The position numbers and the translations under genes were made by a program. The notes beneath the pieces are model-generated. The model did no database searches, was not told the DNA's origin, and saw only the letters and a program-made list of their open reading frames with translations. From NCBI RefSeq assembly GCF_029873635.1, contig NC_080423.1, positions 88,457,191 to 88,521,190 on the forward strand: a stretch of DNA of 64,000 bases, in the 5' to 3' direction. Of this stretch, positions 35,556-47,400 are shown in pieces; the first letter of the stretch is position 1; each line of letters opens with the position of its first letter. This DNA is from Malania oleifera (Eukaryota; Streptophyta; Magnoliopsida; Santalales; Ximeniaceae).

Positions 35556-36470
35556 GTGGCTTGACTTGCCACAATAGTAGCAGACACCCCAAAATGGCTG
35601 ACATTCGCCATCGTGCCATTTACGGCACTTGGCGCACGGTGTAGAGGATGGATCTTCCTAAGAACTCGGCCGCTCGGTGTTCTACCGATAACTAGAGTTG
35701 TAATTCTTCTTCTTCTTCCACTGACTCTGTCAAGGACCACTCTAAGGACCAGAATATACTAGCCTCTTCCCCTGAACCTGCACTACCTCATCTCCCCGAA
35801 GGTCATTCTCAACTATGGTGGCATTATCCACCAGGACAGAGAACTCACGGATCTGTAGCATCCCCAAAAGATTGTGGACGTCTTTCCTCAAACCCCTCTC
35901 GAACCTCCGAGCCTTCTCGTGCTCATTCGAAACCAGGTATAGTGCAAATCGAGACAACTCGATAAACCTGGTAGCATACCTTTGCACTATCAAAGTTCCC
36001 TGTGTCAGGCCCAAAAAATCATCAGCCTTCGCATCCCGAGTGGAGATCGAAAAGTATCTCTCGAAAAATACCTCCTTGAAGTGGCCCCACATCATACCAG
36101 ATGGACCAGCTCTCTACCTCTTAAGTAGACTCACCACCGTCCACCATCGCCCTACCTCTCCAGTTAGCTGAAAGGTAGCGTACAAGACCTTCTGCTTCTC
36201 CGTGCAGTGGAGGACTTCCAAAATCTGTTCGGTCTTCTCGACCCAGTCCTCCATCACTATCGAATCAGGTCCTCCCATAAATGTCAGAGGGTGCATGCGT
36301 GTGAATCTCTCGATGGTACACCCTGCATCAATAGGAGAGCTCTCGTGTCTCCTAACACTCCACCCAATCTCTCGGATCACCTGTTTTACCAAACCACACG
36401 ACAAAGAAGGAGACTCATCATTTGCCGTCTCCTCGAAGCCACTCTCCAAGTTATTATCCTTGGGCTCCAT
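35556..36470 (-). pseudogene. Chromovirus gag
   Basis: ATG at 36468-36470 (MEPKDNNLESGFEETAND). Retrotransposon gag core: FTRMHPLTFMGG, MEDWVEKTEQILEVL, WGHFKEVFFERYFS, FLGLTQGTLIVQRYATRFIE, RFERGLRKDVHNLL. A stop lies between the halves (near 36110). A CCHC knuckle (CYYCGKSSHMAKSC) spans a frameshift at about 35540-35590. Confidence 0.9.
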
Positions 36471-36772
36471 TCTGAAAATAGAATAGGAATTGGTTAGAAT
36501 TCCTATATCATACACAGTTAACACAATCATAGACCTAATTATCTCAACTATTACTCTCACAGATCTAAGCTTGTCACATCACACCGACATGAATCCATCA
36601 ATGGTCTGCCCTACCTTTACTAGAATTATCATTCTAGGAAAAACACAGAATACCTTCGACACATCTCGATCTAGTAACAAAACAACCCTCGACTAACACT
36701 ACCCATTTCCTACATCCTATACTATGGTACATACACATCAATACTCCTAACCAAGTCTACAAGACCTAACAA

Positions 36773-36795
36773 CTTGGTTAGCTTTGATACTAAGT
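36773..36795 (-). other. Primer binding site of the chromovirus
   Basis: Minus-strand tagtatcaaagc, two changes from the Met-tRNA site tggtatcagagc, lies next to the 5' LTR edge at 36796. Confidence 0.8.
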
Positions 36796-38515
36796 TGTCA
36801 TGCCCCGAACCCGCAGGTGGGTCCCAAGTGTAAATAAAGTAACCTAACTTGTCTCTATATCAATTAAAACATACATGATACAATACCAAAGAGAGGGTCC
36901 GACCCCGTGGGGTGAACAGATGCCCTATATACATACACATAACCTTCCATACTCATCCAAATATACATAGTGGAATACGGTCTTTTACACATATACAGTA
37001 TCATACTAGAGTCTATACAAGCTAGGATATACATTCCCATAATACAAAACATACCCCAAGTGTCTACAAAAACCATCCCGACAATCTGGGTACAAAAACC
37101 CATACCTAGTAGGTACTAGCAGTAGCTAACGACACCCTTGTTTCCAAACGCTAGAATGCTTATTACCGCTACCTGAAGGACCTGAAAAACATTGTATGTA
37201 CATTCAGGGTGAGACACCTCTCAGTAAGGAAGAAAGCAGGTTATATCAGTGTGTGGCATACCAGTATTATTTTACATACTTCATAACACTATAAAATACG
37301 ATAAAGTTTGAAACATTTACATACAGTTTCATACAGATACATACAGTTCCAGTATTTTCACAAAAACTATTCCAGTACATACGATATCCAAAACATACAC
37401 TTAGTGTCGCCACACTAGTTCGCAACTACACAAGGTCATCTCGTCTCACAGCGATAACATTGCTACATACACAACTACGCTGCGACGACCGAGGCCCAAT
37501 AGTGATTACATTGCTCCATACCCAACTACACAAGGTCACCTCGTCTTACAGTGATTACATTGCTATATACACAACTATGTTGCGATGACTCAGACCCAAT
37601 AGTGATTACATTGCTACATACGCAACTACACAAGGTCACCTAGTCTCACAATGATTACATTGCTACACATGCAACTACGATGCGACGACTCAAGACCACA
37701 GTGATTACATTGCTACATACAATGTAGAACACACCCTTCGGTGACCAACGGAACATACTTGTAATATTTCACACCCCGGATATAGAGCCACCCACTCTCG
37801 CCCACAGTAGTTAACCGATACATGGCTGTTTTACAAATCCCTGGAATCATTTTGGAACTCACGTTCCTATACATTTCAGCGTATGGTAATTAGCCGCCAC
37901 ATAACTATTTTACAAATACCTGGAACAAATACATACGACCATACATACCATACTTATTTGGTTTATGGAAAATCATATCATTTTCAAATTCAAGTATACA
38001 ATTTATGGAAATGTGGATTACGGTCACCTCAATAATACAGTTTCAACGTAACTAACAGTTTTCCAAACCAAGTAGAGATGATACCCGAAATCCCAAATTT
38101 TCCTAAAAACTATAACCCAAAAATTATGTATTTTTACTAGATATATTTTTCCAAATAAGTAGTCATAACATACATACGATCGTAGCCTACAAGCTTACCG
38201 ATCCTAATTTCAAAAATAAAATGATATAAACAGAAGCCACTTACCTTAACCTGAATTCCAATTACGAACTCTACAGTCCTCAAAACTACGAATCAAGACT
38301 CTAAAACCTACAAACCACAGTACAGTACATGCTTACAATCCGTACTATTACACATATACTGAATCAGAAATGAAAACCGATCCTTAACTTGATTTTAGCC
38401 CAAAACCCAAATCGCTTGAAACAAGATTCTGATCCGCTAGAAACGTAGAGAATCCTTCTCTGATCCTTACAGTAAGATTGAATTTACGAATGAGGTGACA
38501 AATGGTGAAAGAATT

Positions 38516-38550
<35 letters not shown>

Positions 38551-38898
38551 CGAGTTCTAGAGAGAGAGAGAGAGAGTTTAGGAAAACTTAGCCCCAAAGC
38601 AAACAAAAATATCATTTTAGCACCTTTGACCCAAGTGGATTCATCGACGAATTGGTGTCCTCGTCGACAAATTCTTCACTAGCTTCCTCAACGAGTCGGT
38701 GGCCTCATCGACGAGCCAGATATTTCAATTTTTCTTAAACCTCTCAACATTCACTCATCGATGAGCTTCTGAATTTCATCGACGAGAAGCCTTCAACCTT
38801 CGTCGACGAATTATGGCCTCGTTGACGAAATCTGTGAAATTCCATTTTTACCCCCTCTTTACATAATAAGTACATATATCACGGTTCGAGTTCTTACA
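36796..38898 (-). repeat. 5' LTR of the chromovirus (right)
   Basis: Same length (2103 bp) and structure as 29541-31643; about 90% identical by eye, with many C/T and G/A differences. Its TATA copy is damaged (cattttagc at about 38614-38622 versus catttatagc). The 50-bp array is at about 37415-37725. Confidence 0.95.
37415..37725. repeat. 50-bp tandem array in the right LTR
   Basis: Same array as 30160-30475, with about six monomers in the same alternating order. Confidence 0.9.
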
Positions 38899-38903
38899 CC
38901 AAA

Positions 38904-39335
38904 AACCTGCATTTACATATAGAAATTCTCCAGTAAATCAATACACCCATATTTCCTGAGATTGCCTAATCATAATTTCTTGAACTATAATTTACTTGGG
39001 CTCTTGAACAGATACTTGCTGGGGTCCCCAACCCATGACTATAGGGGTCCAAAACACCCTATTCCTGAAAATATAACACCCCGAATTTATTCCACAAAAT
39101 ACCAGTATATTCTCATGGTAAACAAAATTTGGCTCCAAATAATACTGGTAATACTGAAAATACCTAAAAATTTACTTACCCAAATTTTAGGATGGTTATC
39201 AAAATGCTCAAATTGAATTTTCGCTCTAGTTAGATTGTAGAGAATCTCCTTAGGATCATCGTGGTAACTTTTGATCGTCGAACCAGGGAGAATCAGAGCC
39301 AAAAATTTAGAGAGAAGTGAGAGGGTGCGTTTTCT

Positions 39336-39388
<53 letters not shown>

Positions 39389-39708
39389 TAGTGAATAGGA
39401 TCTGAAATTCTCATAGGAAAAACAATTTACAGCTTCATATAGAAAATTGGTCCACGTGGCCTCGTTGATGAGTCACGTGACCTCGTTGACAAGTCTAAGT
39501 TGTAGTCTCATCGAAAATGCCTACTCCTCGTCGATGAGATTCAAGCTCTGAAAACGCCCTCTCAATAACTTCTTGTTGACGAGACACGTGTCCATGTTGA
39601 CGAGCCCAAGAAGACTTTTCGTCAATGAACGCCGCGACTCCCTTTAAAATTCTTTTTTCCCTCTCTTTTCTTTATTATTTAATTCCAATAATTATCCGGG
39701 TTATTACA
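38904..39708 (-). mobile_element. Outer LTR, right part
   Basis: Continues the LTR interrupted at 29540. Ends ccgggttattaca. Holds decayed TCGTCGACGA motifs at 39465-39630, a TATA-like tcatatagaa at about 39436, and a (GA)n run at 39340-39384. Confidence 0.75.
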
Positions 39709-39714
39709 ATCATC

Positions 39715-41575
39715 AATTTACTTATTGCATGGTTAGGATCAACAAGCACAAAATCCGCATGTATTTTATTCTCAAGAATACTAAGGTTATCACGAAAATA
39801 ATGAGTAGTGATACTACACCAAGTATTGAACTACTTTAAAGGATAAAGTTCAATCCCTTTCTTTCAAATTCCACCATGGCACTAACACTTAATAAGGATG
39901 TAATTTGGACACACTACATCTCCAAAGGTGCACGAGTTTAAGGAGAGTGGTGGTTCGTATATCTTGAAACAATACCCCAGGAATGTCTTGACAATATCCA
40001 AATTGGCTGGCGAATTTGTGAGGATTATATGGTTCTACCATTACCAATTATTCCTTCACATAGTCAAGTACCATGAGTGAAGTTTTATTAAATATTTAAA
40101 ATCAACATTCCTCAATAGTTTGTCTGTTGTGTTAGTCAATTCAATATCATCAGCTTCTTTTGATCTAGTAGGCCACCAATAAACAATTTTGAGGTGTTGG
40201 ATTATTTTACGACTAGAAATAGGACTCATACTCATATGGAGAAAACAACCTACATAAGCGGATATAGGCGGTTTTGTAGAAGCTCATTCCAAAGTTCTCT
40301 AAACATTAAAATTAGCATCCATCCAAGCATACACATAATGCCATGGAAGTATAGCTAGGTAGTCTCTGAGTTCCTCTACATATGTGATAAATGATTATGA
40401 CTATTGTAAATGTTTGCCAAGATAGATATCGCCAAATTGAAGCATATGATGCAAGCCAACAAACTAACGATTTTAAAAGTTTCCAGTCAAATATAGCTAC
40501 CACGGCTGCATGGTAATGCAAAGATAACCAAGTTTCCAGAAATGTTGCAAGATACACTTTATCATCATTATAAGAATTAACTTCTAGGGAGACAAAAATA
40601 AAATCTTCCTTAGGAGTTATGATAGCTGAAATGTCCATATGGGAGAAGAAACTCAAGATGCGAAAAGTCATCATAAGTCCCAAGAAAGACAAAAGGATTT
40701 TGGTAACAACAATTCCCACGAAACCAAAACCTAATCCATGACAACATAATTACCGTTTGCATGCTTGGTAGAAGGAAAGGGGGATTCATATTTTTGTTAG
40801 GCAATATGGTGGGCATATGGCAACTAAAAGGAAGAATGGAATTTCCAGAATCATCAAAGCCATTAATCTCTTCAAGACTTGGAGTTACCTCTTGTAAAAG
40901 AATCCAATGATAGGAAGCCTCGCTAATTCCTTTAAATCCCATGAACAAATTGAGTGCTCACCATGTGTAGTTTAAAGAGAGTTTTTAGTAGGGCATCAAG
41001 CCTCACAAATTGTACACACCATATGAAGACAATGGTTATACACAAATAAAGATGCTATGATAGTAAAGTAGACACCAACTTACTCCAAAACATTCTTGTT
41101 CCATCCAAGAACAAGTTCTACCTACTCCCAATATCTAGTAGGTGGGATAAAATAATGTTGAGATTGAATTACTTCCCAATGTGTTTGCTGCTCAAAGATG
41201 CATTGTCCCAAAGTCAAGGGAAGATTCCTTATTTTCCTCATATTATGGTGACTCATCTAGAGTTTCACCACATTATTTGGCATTCTTCTAGAGTTTGGTC
41301 TTGCTTTTGATGAAGTTACAAGCATATCTACTTTCGTCATCCAACTACTCAAATGATAAGGGTTGGAATGGTCACTCGACCAATCTTTGGCACAACTTTC
41401 GATCATAGAGGTGTAGTAAAGACATATAGTAGTTTCCTTCTTGCTTTCATGGGTGTTGTCACAAATCAATAATATAGTATGTAATTTACTTTTTTCTTGA
41501 AACGTGCATTTTGAGAAGAAAGGATATTCCTCGAATGGTGACATTGCTACTCTCAAACCTTAGCCATGTTTGACA
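39715..41575 (-). pseudogene. Antisense PMD-like ORF of the Tat element, N-terminal part
   Basis: Minus-strand reading from about 41575: MRVAMSPFEEYPFFSKC, then after stops HWEVIQSQHYFIPPTRYWE, VLGWNKNVLE, VGVYFTIIASLFVYN, CPTKNSL, THGEHSICSWDLKELARLPI, and SHMDISAIITPKEDFIFVSL further on. The order RYWE-W..VLG...ILE, CPT.N.LHT..GE.SISLWDL..L..LPI.G.FY is the signature of plant mobile domain (aminotransferase-like) proteins. Longest open pieces: 41257-41556, 40610-40948 and 40312-40719. Numerous stops; a pseudogene. It probably belongs to the Tat element, not the host, because the integrase side and the 102-bp array flank it in the expected order. Confidence 0.72.
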
Positions 41576-41689
41576 ATTTTCAGTTGGGGTATTTGCGCAT
41601 CCATACCTAAAAAAATAACACATTAATAAATTTTTGAAAAAAAGGTGAAAATTATATCTTTAGAAAATTTGCCACTATAAGAAAGTAAT

Positions 41690-42412
41690 TCCAAGAGAAA
41701 TAAGTAGGGAAGATATCGGTGATTGACTAGCAATTAATCATTGGTAATTACAAATCCTAGTGAGGGTTAAATTGTATTACCAAGATGATGTACCAAGGGA
41801 AACAAGCTAGAAAGACATTGTGATTGATCAGAAATTGGTCATTAATAACTACAATATCCACATGAGGATAAAATTGCATTACCAAGATCATGTACCAAAA
41901 GAAGTAAGATAGGAATGCATTGGTAATCAGTTGGTGATCGCATTGATAATCAAAAATCTCGATAAAGGTAAAATTGTATTACCAAGACGACGTGCGCACT
42001 AGGAGAAAATCCAGAAAGAAATCGATGATTAGTTGGCAACCGATCATTGGTAATTACAATATTCAGTCGTGGATAAAATTATGTTACCAAGATGACATGC
42101 CAAAAGAAGTAAGTCAGGAAGACATCAATAATAAGTCAGCAATCAACCATTGGTAATTACAAATCCCAGTAAGGGTAAAATTGTATTACCAAGACAACTT
42201 GTGCCGGTAATTGATCACCGATCGGGCATTGGTAACTACAAATCTCCACGAGGGTGAACTTGTATTGTCAAGATAATGTGCCAGGAGAATCAATCCAGAA
42301 AGATATCGGTGATCAATTGGTGATTAGTCATCGGCAACTATAAATCCCGAGAAAGATAAAATTGTATTACCAAGATGGTGTGCCAATAAAGAGAGCCAAA
42401 GAAGTAAGCTAG

Positions 42413-42415
<3 letters not shown>
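41690..42415. repeat. Tandem array, about 102-bp unit, seven to eight copies
   Basis: ttaccaaga-type anchors at 41777, 41879, 41979, 42084, 42186, 42265 and 42367 (spacings 102, 100, 105, 102, 79, 102). Each unit carries a gcaaccgatcattggtaatt-like stretch and an agggtaaaattgtatt end. One unit is shortened by about 23 bp. Confidence 0.93.

Positions 42416-42416
<1 letters not shown>

Positions 42417-42465
<49 letters not shown>
42417..42465. repeat. (AT)n microsatellite
   Basis: About 24 uninterrupted AT dinucleotides ending the 102-bp array. Confidence 0.97.
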
Positions 42466-42469
<4 letters not shown>

Positions 42470-44322
42470 TCTTTACATGTATATATAATTTATAACCTGC
42501 ACATTGAATAATCAATTGATACTTCCAAAGTAAGGAATGAGATTAGATGATAAACATGGGACAGATGTACTGTCTTGGATCTTGGGCTTTTGCTAGAAGC
42601 ATTCATCATAAAAATCGTGGCATGTGAAAATCCATTTATTGTTGGGTGGGCGGCACAGACGACCAAGATTTAATCACTGGTGTCACCATGAGGCAGTTGA
42701 GTATAGAAAGCATGACAACAACTTTTGCGGGATGGTGAAGCGACTGTTCTTGGTTTCGAAACCCTAAGGAACATGATCATTTATACTCTTTGTAAATTAA
42801 AGGCATGGAAGATGAGATGGGCCATTATGACTTAATAAAAAGTTTTATATGGGCCTCAAATAAAAAATATATGTTTAAAGTCCTTTTTTCAAAAATTAAA
42901 AAAAAAATAAGAAAAAAAAAAAAACTCCGAGACCCATTTTAGTTAAAATGAGGGCATTTGTAAGTATTAAAAAAACATAAATGTCAATATTTAATTTAAT
43001 TAGTTAAAATAAAATCAATTTAATTATGACTAATTATTTTAATCATTTCTAGATATTTTTAAAAATACATATAATTAATTTAATTGGTTAAAATTAAATA
43101 AATTTAAGACTAACTATTCTAAAAGGGCCCATTTAATTTTAGTCATGTTCAATAAATAGTTTCTATGACATCTCTCAAGGGAGCTCGAAAAAAAAAAAAA
43201 AGGAAGAAGGATTAAAAGAAGAGGCATATATTGATCTAGTCTTTGGTTTTCGACAATTTCTGCAGTCGAGAAACATCAATAAATTTGAGATTGTACTTGT
43301 ACGATTTGTTCTTTACTCGAATATCCATCATTTGTTATCAACCTTGTACCCACGAAGATTGGATATGAGTCCATCTTCCGACATAGTTAAATTTGTTATC
43401 TAGAAGAGTCATGCCGTCTAATTTAGAATACACTCCTCAAGCCCTCAAACCAGCGTATCCACTTTCAAGGAGATCGATTTAGAATAATAATTTATTATTA
43501 TTATTTTTCATTATAAAGATCCACAAAGATTGTACGCATTTTAAAATCAAATATTTGTCTAGAGTTTTCTTGTCTTAATTTCAATGCATGAATTTGGTCG
43601 TTACAATATTTTTTTCTTCAAGACCTAAAATAGATTTTTTTTTTCTTAATCCTTATTATCAATGATTAATCATATGTTTTCTTAACATCACAAGGAATCT
43701 CTAGAAAAAATTAAAATTGGATTCAATTGATCTAGATACAAAAAAGAAAAGAACAAATAAACAAGTATAATTATTATCAATTTGAAATAAATTGCTTTTG
43801 GAGTTCCAAAAGATGAGATGGGGGAAGTTGAAATGATGATTTTATAATAAAATGGATTGATGTGTTGATATGGTAGGAATAAATTTTAAGGAATATTATT
43901 AGGGAATTTATTACACATTTTAGAAGAAAAAGATTAACATATTTTGTTATTGAAGGAAAGATTGACGGATTTGTTAAAAGAGAAAGTGAGATTTTGAGGG
44001 TCATATGAGATTGATAAATTAGGAAAGTCATGCTATTTAGCAGGCTATAGGGATTTTTTTTTTTCCTTGGAAAACAAACTAGTTGTAAGGTTAAAATAGC
44101 AACCAATAGGCTATATGATAAATTTTGAGTAACCAATAAGAAACTTTGAAAAGAATAAAATATTTGTAAAATAAAAAAAAAAAATGGGACCAACATTTGA
44201 AGGCTTCTAAGGTCAAGCTAATGTCTTTTAATATATTAGTACATATATAAGAATTAATTTTTCATTAGAAAAAGCAAATGTATTAAAAAAAAATTAATGA
44301 ATAGAAATTTGATGTTATATAT
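42466..44322. other. AT-rich sequence, possibly the Tat element's 3' end and LTR
   Basis: No gene recognised. A purine-rich run (gaaaaaaaaaaaaaaggaag) near 43188-43208 could be a polypurine tract, but no LTR pair was found to confirm it. The 139-codon minus ORF at 43777-44196 has no familiar motif and sits in A/T runs. Confidence 0.4.
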
Positions 44323-44662
44323 TGTTAGAGAACTCATTTTCAAAACCTAAGTGCTAAGGAGAGAGAGTTAAGAGGATCTTATACTTGCTTTGAAATTGTT
44401 CACAGAAACGATGTAAAACTAGACGGACATTAATACTCCCCCTCGAGTCTATGGGGGAAATGAGGCGACAAGAGCCCATGAAGGGAAATGAGGCGAGGAG
44501 AAGTCCAGCCCACAGAGGAGTTAAGCAGCCCAAGGTCCAGCTCTGATACCATGTTAGAAAACCCATCCTCAAAATATAGGTGTTAAGGAGAGAGAGTTAA
44601 GATGATCTTATACTGGTTTTTGAACTACTCACAGAGACAATGTGAGATTGGACAGACATTAA
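44323..44662 (-). mobile_element. TRIM (terminal-repeat retrotransposon in miniature), 340 bp
   Basis: Two direct terminal repeats of 111 bp (44323-44433 and 44552-44662), each starting tgttaga. The 118-bp interior has a purine tract (minus strand gactcgagggggagta) at one end and a Met-tRNA primer site (minus strand tggtatcagagctggacc, 44534-44551) at the other. Flanking tatat on both sides fits a 5-bp target duplication. No coding capacity. Confidence 0.9.
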
Positions 44663-44951
44663 TATATATCAATTTTTTTTATTTTTAATTTTAAATCTTT
44701 TTTAACAAATTTTTTTATTTTAAATTTGATATACTAAGAAATCATAATGAAAAACGAATTTTATTTTATTTTTTTATTTTTTCTTTCTTTAAATAAAATT
44801 CTTAATCCAATTGAAGTTGGAGGTGAGAATTTTATTTTTACAAGAGAAAAAGTGAATGAGAACGGATATTGGTGAGAATAAAATAATATTTAGAATAAGG
44901 GAGGTTAAGAGATATCTTGACCTTTGTTGTTCACCACAGCAACAATCATCT
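44663..44951. other. AT-rich spacer
   Basis: Homopolymer-rich sequence; nothing recognised apart from the approach to the next LTR's primer-site-like sequence. Confidence 0.5.
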
Positions 44952-45590
44952 GGATCTGATACTAATTGTTGTTCTCAACAATTAGCCTTTAGAAACCAAT
45001 TGTCGATCCCGAGTGTGCGCAGAGAAAAACCTCACATGAACTCTCATGAACAATAAATGGAACAAGCAAGTAAGTACTTGATGATGAATTATACAAGCCT
45101 AGCAATCACTCAACAATGAGAATCAATGAAAGTAATAACCAAAAGACACAAGAATTTATGTGGTTCGGTAATTTGCCTACGTCAACGGGAGCATCAGCTA
45201 TTTTCACTATCTTAATGAAGCTTACAAAGCCCCTGAAGCTGACACCAAGCTTATTCTATCTAGGGTTACATAATATTACTATACAAGTATATCAATCTAA
45301 TGCATACGTAAGACCTCTAGTTTATCTAAAACACTTCTGTAGTGATCCCTCGGAGGAAATTCCTCCAAAAAATCCCAATCTACTGATCTCCAAATCGAAA
45401 TTCTATGACGTCCGTGAGTGAAACCATCAACGGTTTAGGCCAAATTGTCGATGGTTTGAAGTCAAGAAGATTGCCCTTGCAGCATTGCTTGAAGCCGTCG
45501 ATGGTTACATCCCAAACTATTGACGGTTCGCCCTCAAGGCGGCAAACTGCATCTCTTGATTACGCGCTTAAACTGTGTAATTTGAAATTT
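44952..45590 (-). mobile_element. Copia-type LTR fragment with adjacent primer-site remnant
   Basis: Plus strand reads ggatctgatact (a decayed Met-tRNA primer site in minus sense) and then TGTTGTTCTCAACAATT at 44967. The body includes gtggttcggtaatttgccta and CCATCGACGG-type motifs at 45420-45530. The right end is lost near 45590. ORFs in it are incidental. Confidence 0.6.
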
Positions 45591-47400
45591 TAATTCGTGC
45601 ATTGAAGTACATATTTTTAATTAAATACTTAATTACTCTCAATATTTTAATATTATGTCTTATTTATAATTTCTAAGTTTTATTGAGCAATTTATGAATT
45701 TTTGGCATATTTTTATCGTAGGAAAATTATCGGAAGCTAAAACCGGCATCAATTCGTAATTCGCATATAATTTTTCCATCCAAGCTCCAATCGAGACGAT
45801 TTGAAATTATGGAGAAAGATGAGAAGATTATTTACGACTTTTGTGTTTCAAGTTTCGAGAGATACGTGTTTCAGGAGGTTCAAAATTGGTCTTGTTCGCA
45901 AAGAAGCAAGAATGAGAAAAAGAAAAAAAAAAATCAAACCTTATATGATGTGACCCGGTCATGTAGCGGGTATGGGTCCTCCTTGGCTGGGCGTAGGGCT
46001 CTCTCCCCCTTTCTTATCATATTCTTTTCTTCCAAGCCTGCGCACCATCTTTTTCTTCCTTCTCTTATTTTATCCCGGCAGCCCCAACCTTCCTCTTCTC
46101 TTCTCTCCATTTCCCTTTCTCTGCTCTCCCACTCTCGGCCCCCTAAACTCTCTTTCTCTCCTCTCCTTCCCTTCCTCTTTCTCCCTTTCTCTTCTTCTCC
46201 TTCCTGCTATGTGCACAAACCCGAGAGCCACTCTCCCTACCAGTTGCTGCTCTCTTCCTGCAAGTCTTCTGCTGCCAGCCCTTTCTCCTTCTTTTCCCTT
46301 TTCTCTTCCTCTTTCCTTTACTTCTCTCTTCTTCCCTGCTGCCCGAGGATCACTCTAGCCAAAGCTACTCACCCTTACCTGCTACTGCGTGTGGTTGTTC
46401 CATGTTTCTTCCCTGTTGCTGCTCACCCAAGGTCCCCTGCTGTGTTGTATGCTAGAGGAGAACATCTGTTGTGCTGCCAACCCGAGGAGCTCCCATACCA
46501 GCTGCTGCTGTAGTTGCTGCCAAAGAGCCATGCCACCCATGACCAGTTGCTGCCTCCACGGCCAGCTGCTACTCCCACCTTCTCTTTCTTTCTCCTTTTT
46601 GTTTTCTTTTTTTTCCTCTTGTTTCTCTAGTTTTTCAAATTGAACAATTATTATTTCTTTGTCATTATTTCTTTGGTTGAATTTTGATTAAAGTTGTAAT
46701 CTTTAAATACTGTGTGGGTATTATTATTAAAGCATATTTGTGTTCTTCCCCTTCCTAATTAGTGCTATTATTAGAGTTAGTATTCCATTGTGTTATTTCT
46801 TTTAGAATTTAACTATTATTGTGTCTTATTTAATTTTAAGTTGGTTTAATTAAAATCTGATTTTTTTTTCGTGTTTAAGTTTATCATTTAGTTGTTAAAG
46901 TTCGAATCTTAGTTTGAGTTTTTATTTAATTAATTAAAGCTTGAAAATTTTTATCGTGTTTTCGTTTAGTGTTATTGTTAAAATTTTAATTTTTGGTTAG
47001 TTCTTATTTGCATAAAATCTTTGGTTCTTGAGTTTGTGTTCGATTGAGATTTTTAGACTTGCGTGTTTTAATTTATGTAGGAAAGTTATTGTTTTTAGTT
47101 TTTTCCGAAGTTCAACGCGTGTCTCAATTTCTGCCTGATTAGACGTAGGATTTCCGTTTCTTGTTATTTAATTCAATGCATGTTAGGAATTAGGGTTTAA
47201 ATTGCATGTTCGTTTAATTTATCAAAATAAATCTCAAACATCCTGAAAAACCCGAATCTCAACTGTGTTCAGTGACTTTTTATTTTCAATTGGAAATACA
47301 TAAAATTTGGAATTAACCACATTTCCTGAGGAGGCGATCTAACCTTTGGACTGAATATTACACGACAGAACGCCTATACTTGGGATAACTTTCGAGCTAC
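45591..47400 (+). mobile_element. Unclassified TE-derived block with a CT-rich leader-like tract
   Basis: AT-rich start (aaattttaattcgtgcattg), then a C/T-rich tract at 45985-46620 giving Ser/Pro/Leu-rich ORFs in several frames (longest 45809-46513, 234 codons), then AT-rich text with a late block cctttggactgaatattaca. No protein domain recognised. The pattern fits an LTR/leader of a Gypsy-like element but no terminal repeats were found. Confidence 0.4.

Larger units (their letters stand above)
29541..38898 (-). mobile_element. Full-length Ty3/Gypsy chromovirus (Tekay/Del-like), 9358 bp
   Basis: Two 2103-bp LTRs in direct orientation, perfect 5-bp target duplications ccaaa (29536-29540 and 38899-38903), primer site and polypurine tract at the expected inner edges, and a complete gag-protease-RT-RNase H-integrase order on the minus strand. 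Every domain carries stops or frameshifts, so it cannot act autonomously. It was inserted inside an older LTR (28269-29540 plus 38904-39708). Confidence 0.96.

Noticed and set aside
43777..44196. 139-codon minus ORF, Phe/Leu/Ser-rich
   Set aside because: AT-rich context with A-runs, no recognisable motif, no gene-like flank; kept only as part of the spacer description.
45809..46513. 234-codon ORF as a possible proline-rich protein gene
   Set aside because: CT-rich low complexity, overlapping open frames and TE-like surroundings make a gene unlikely.
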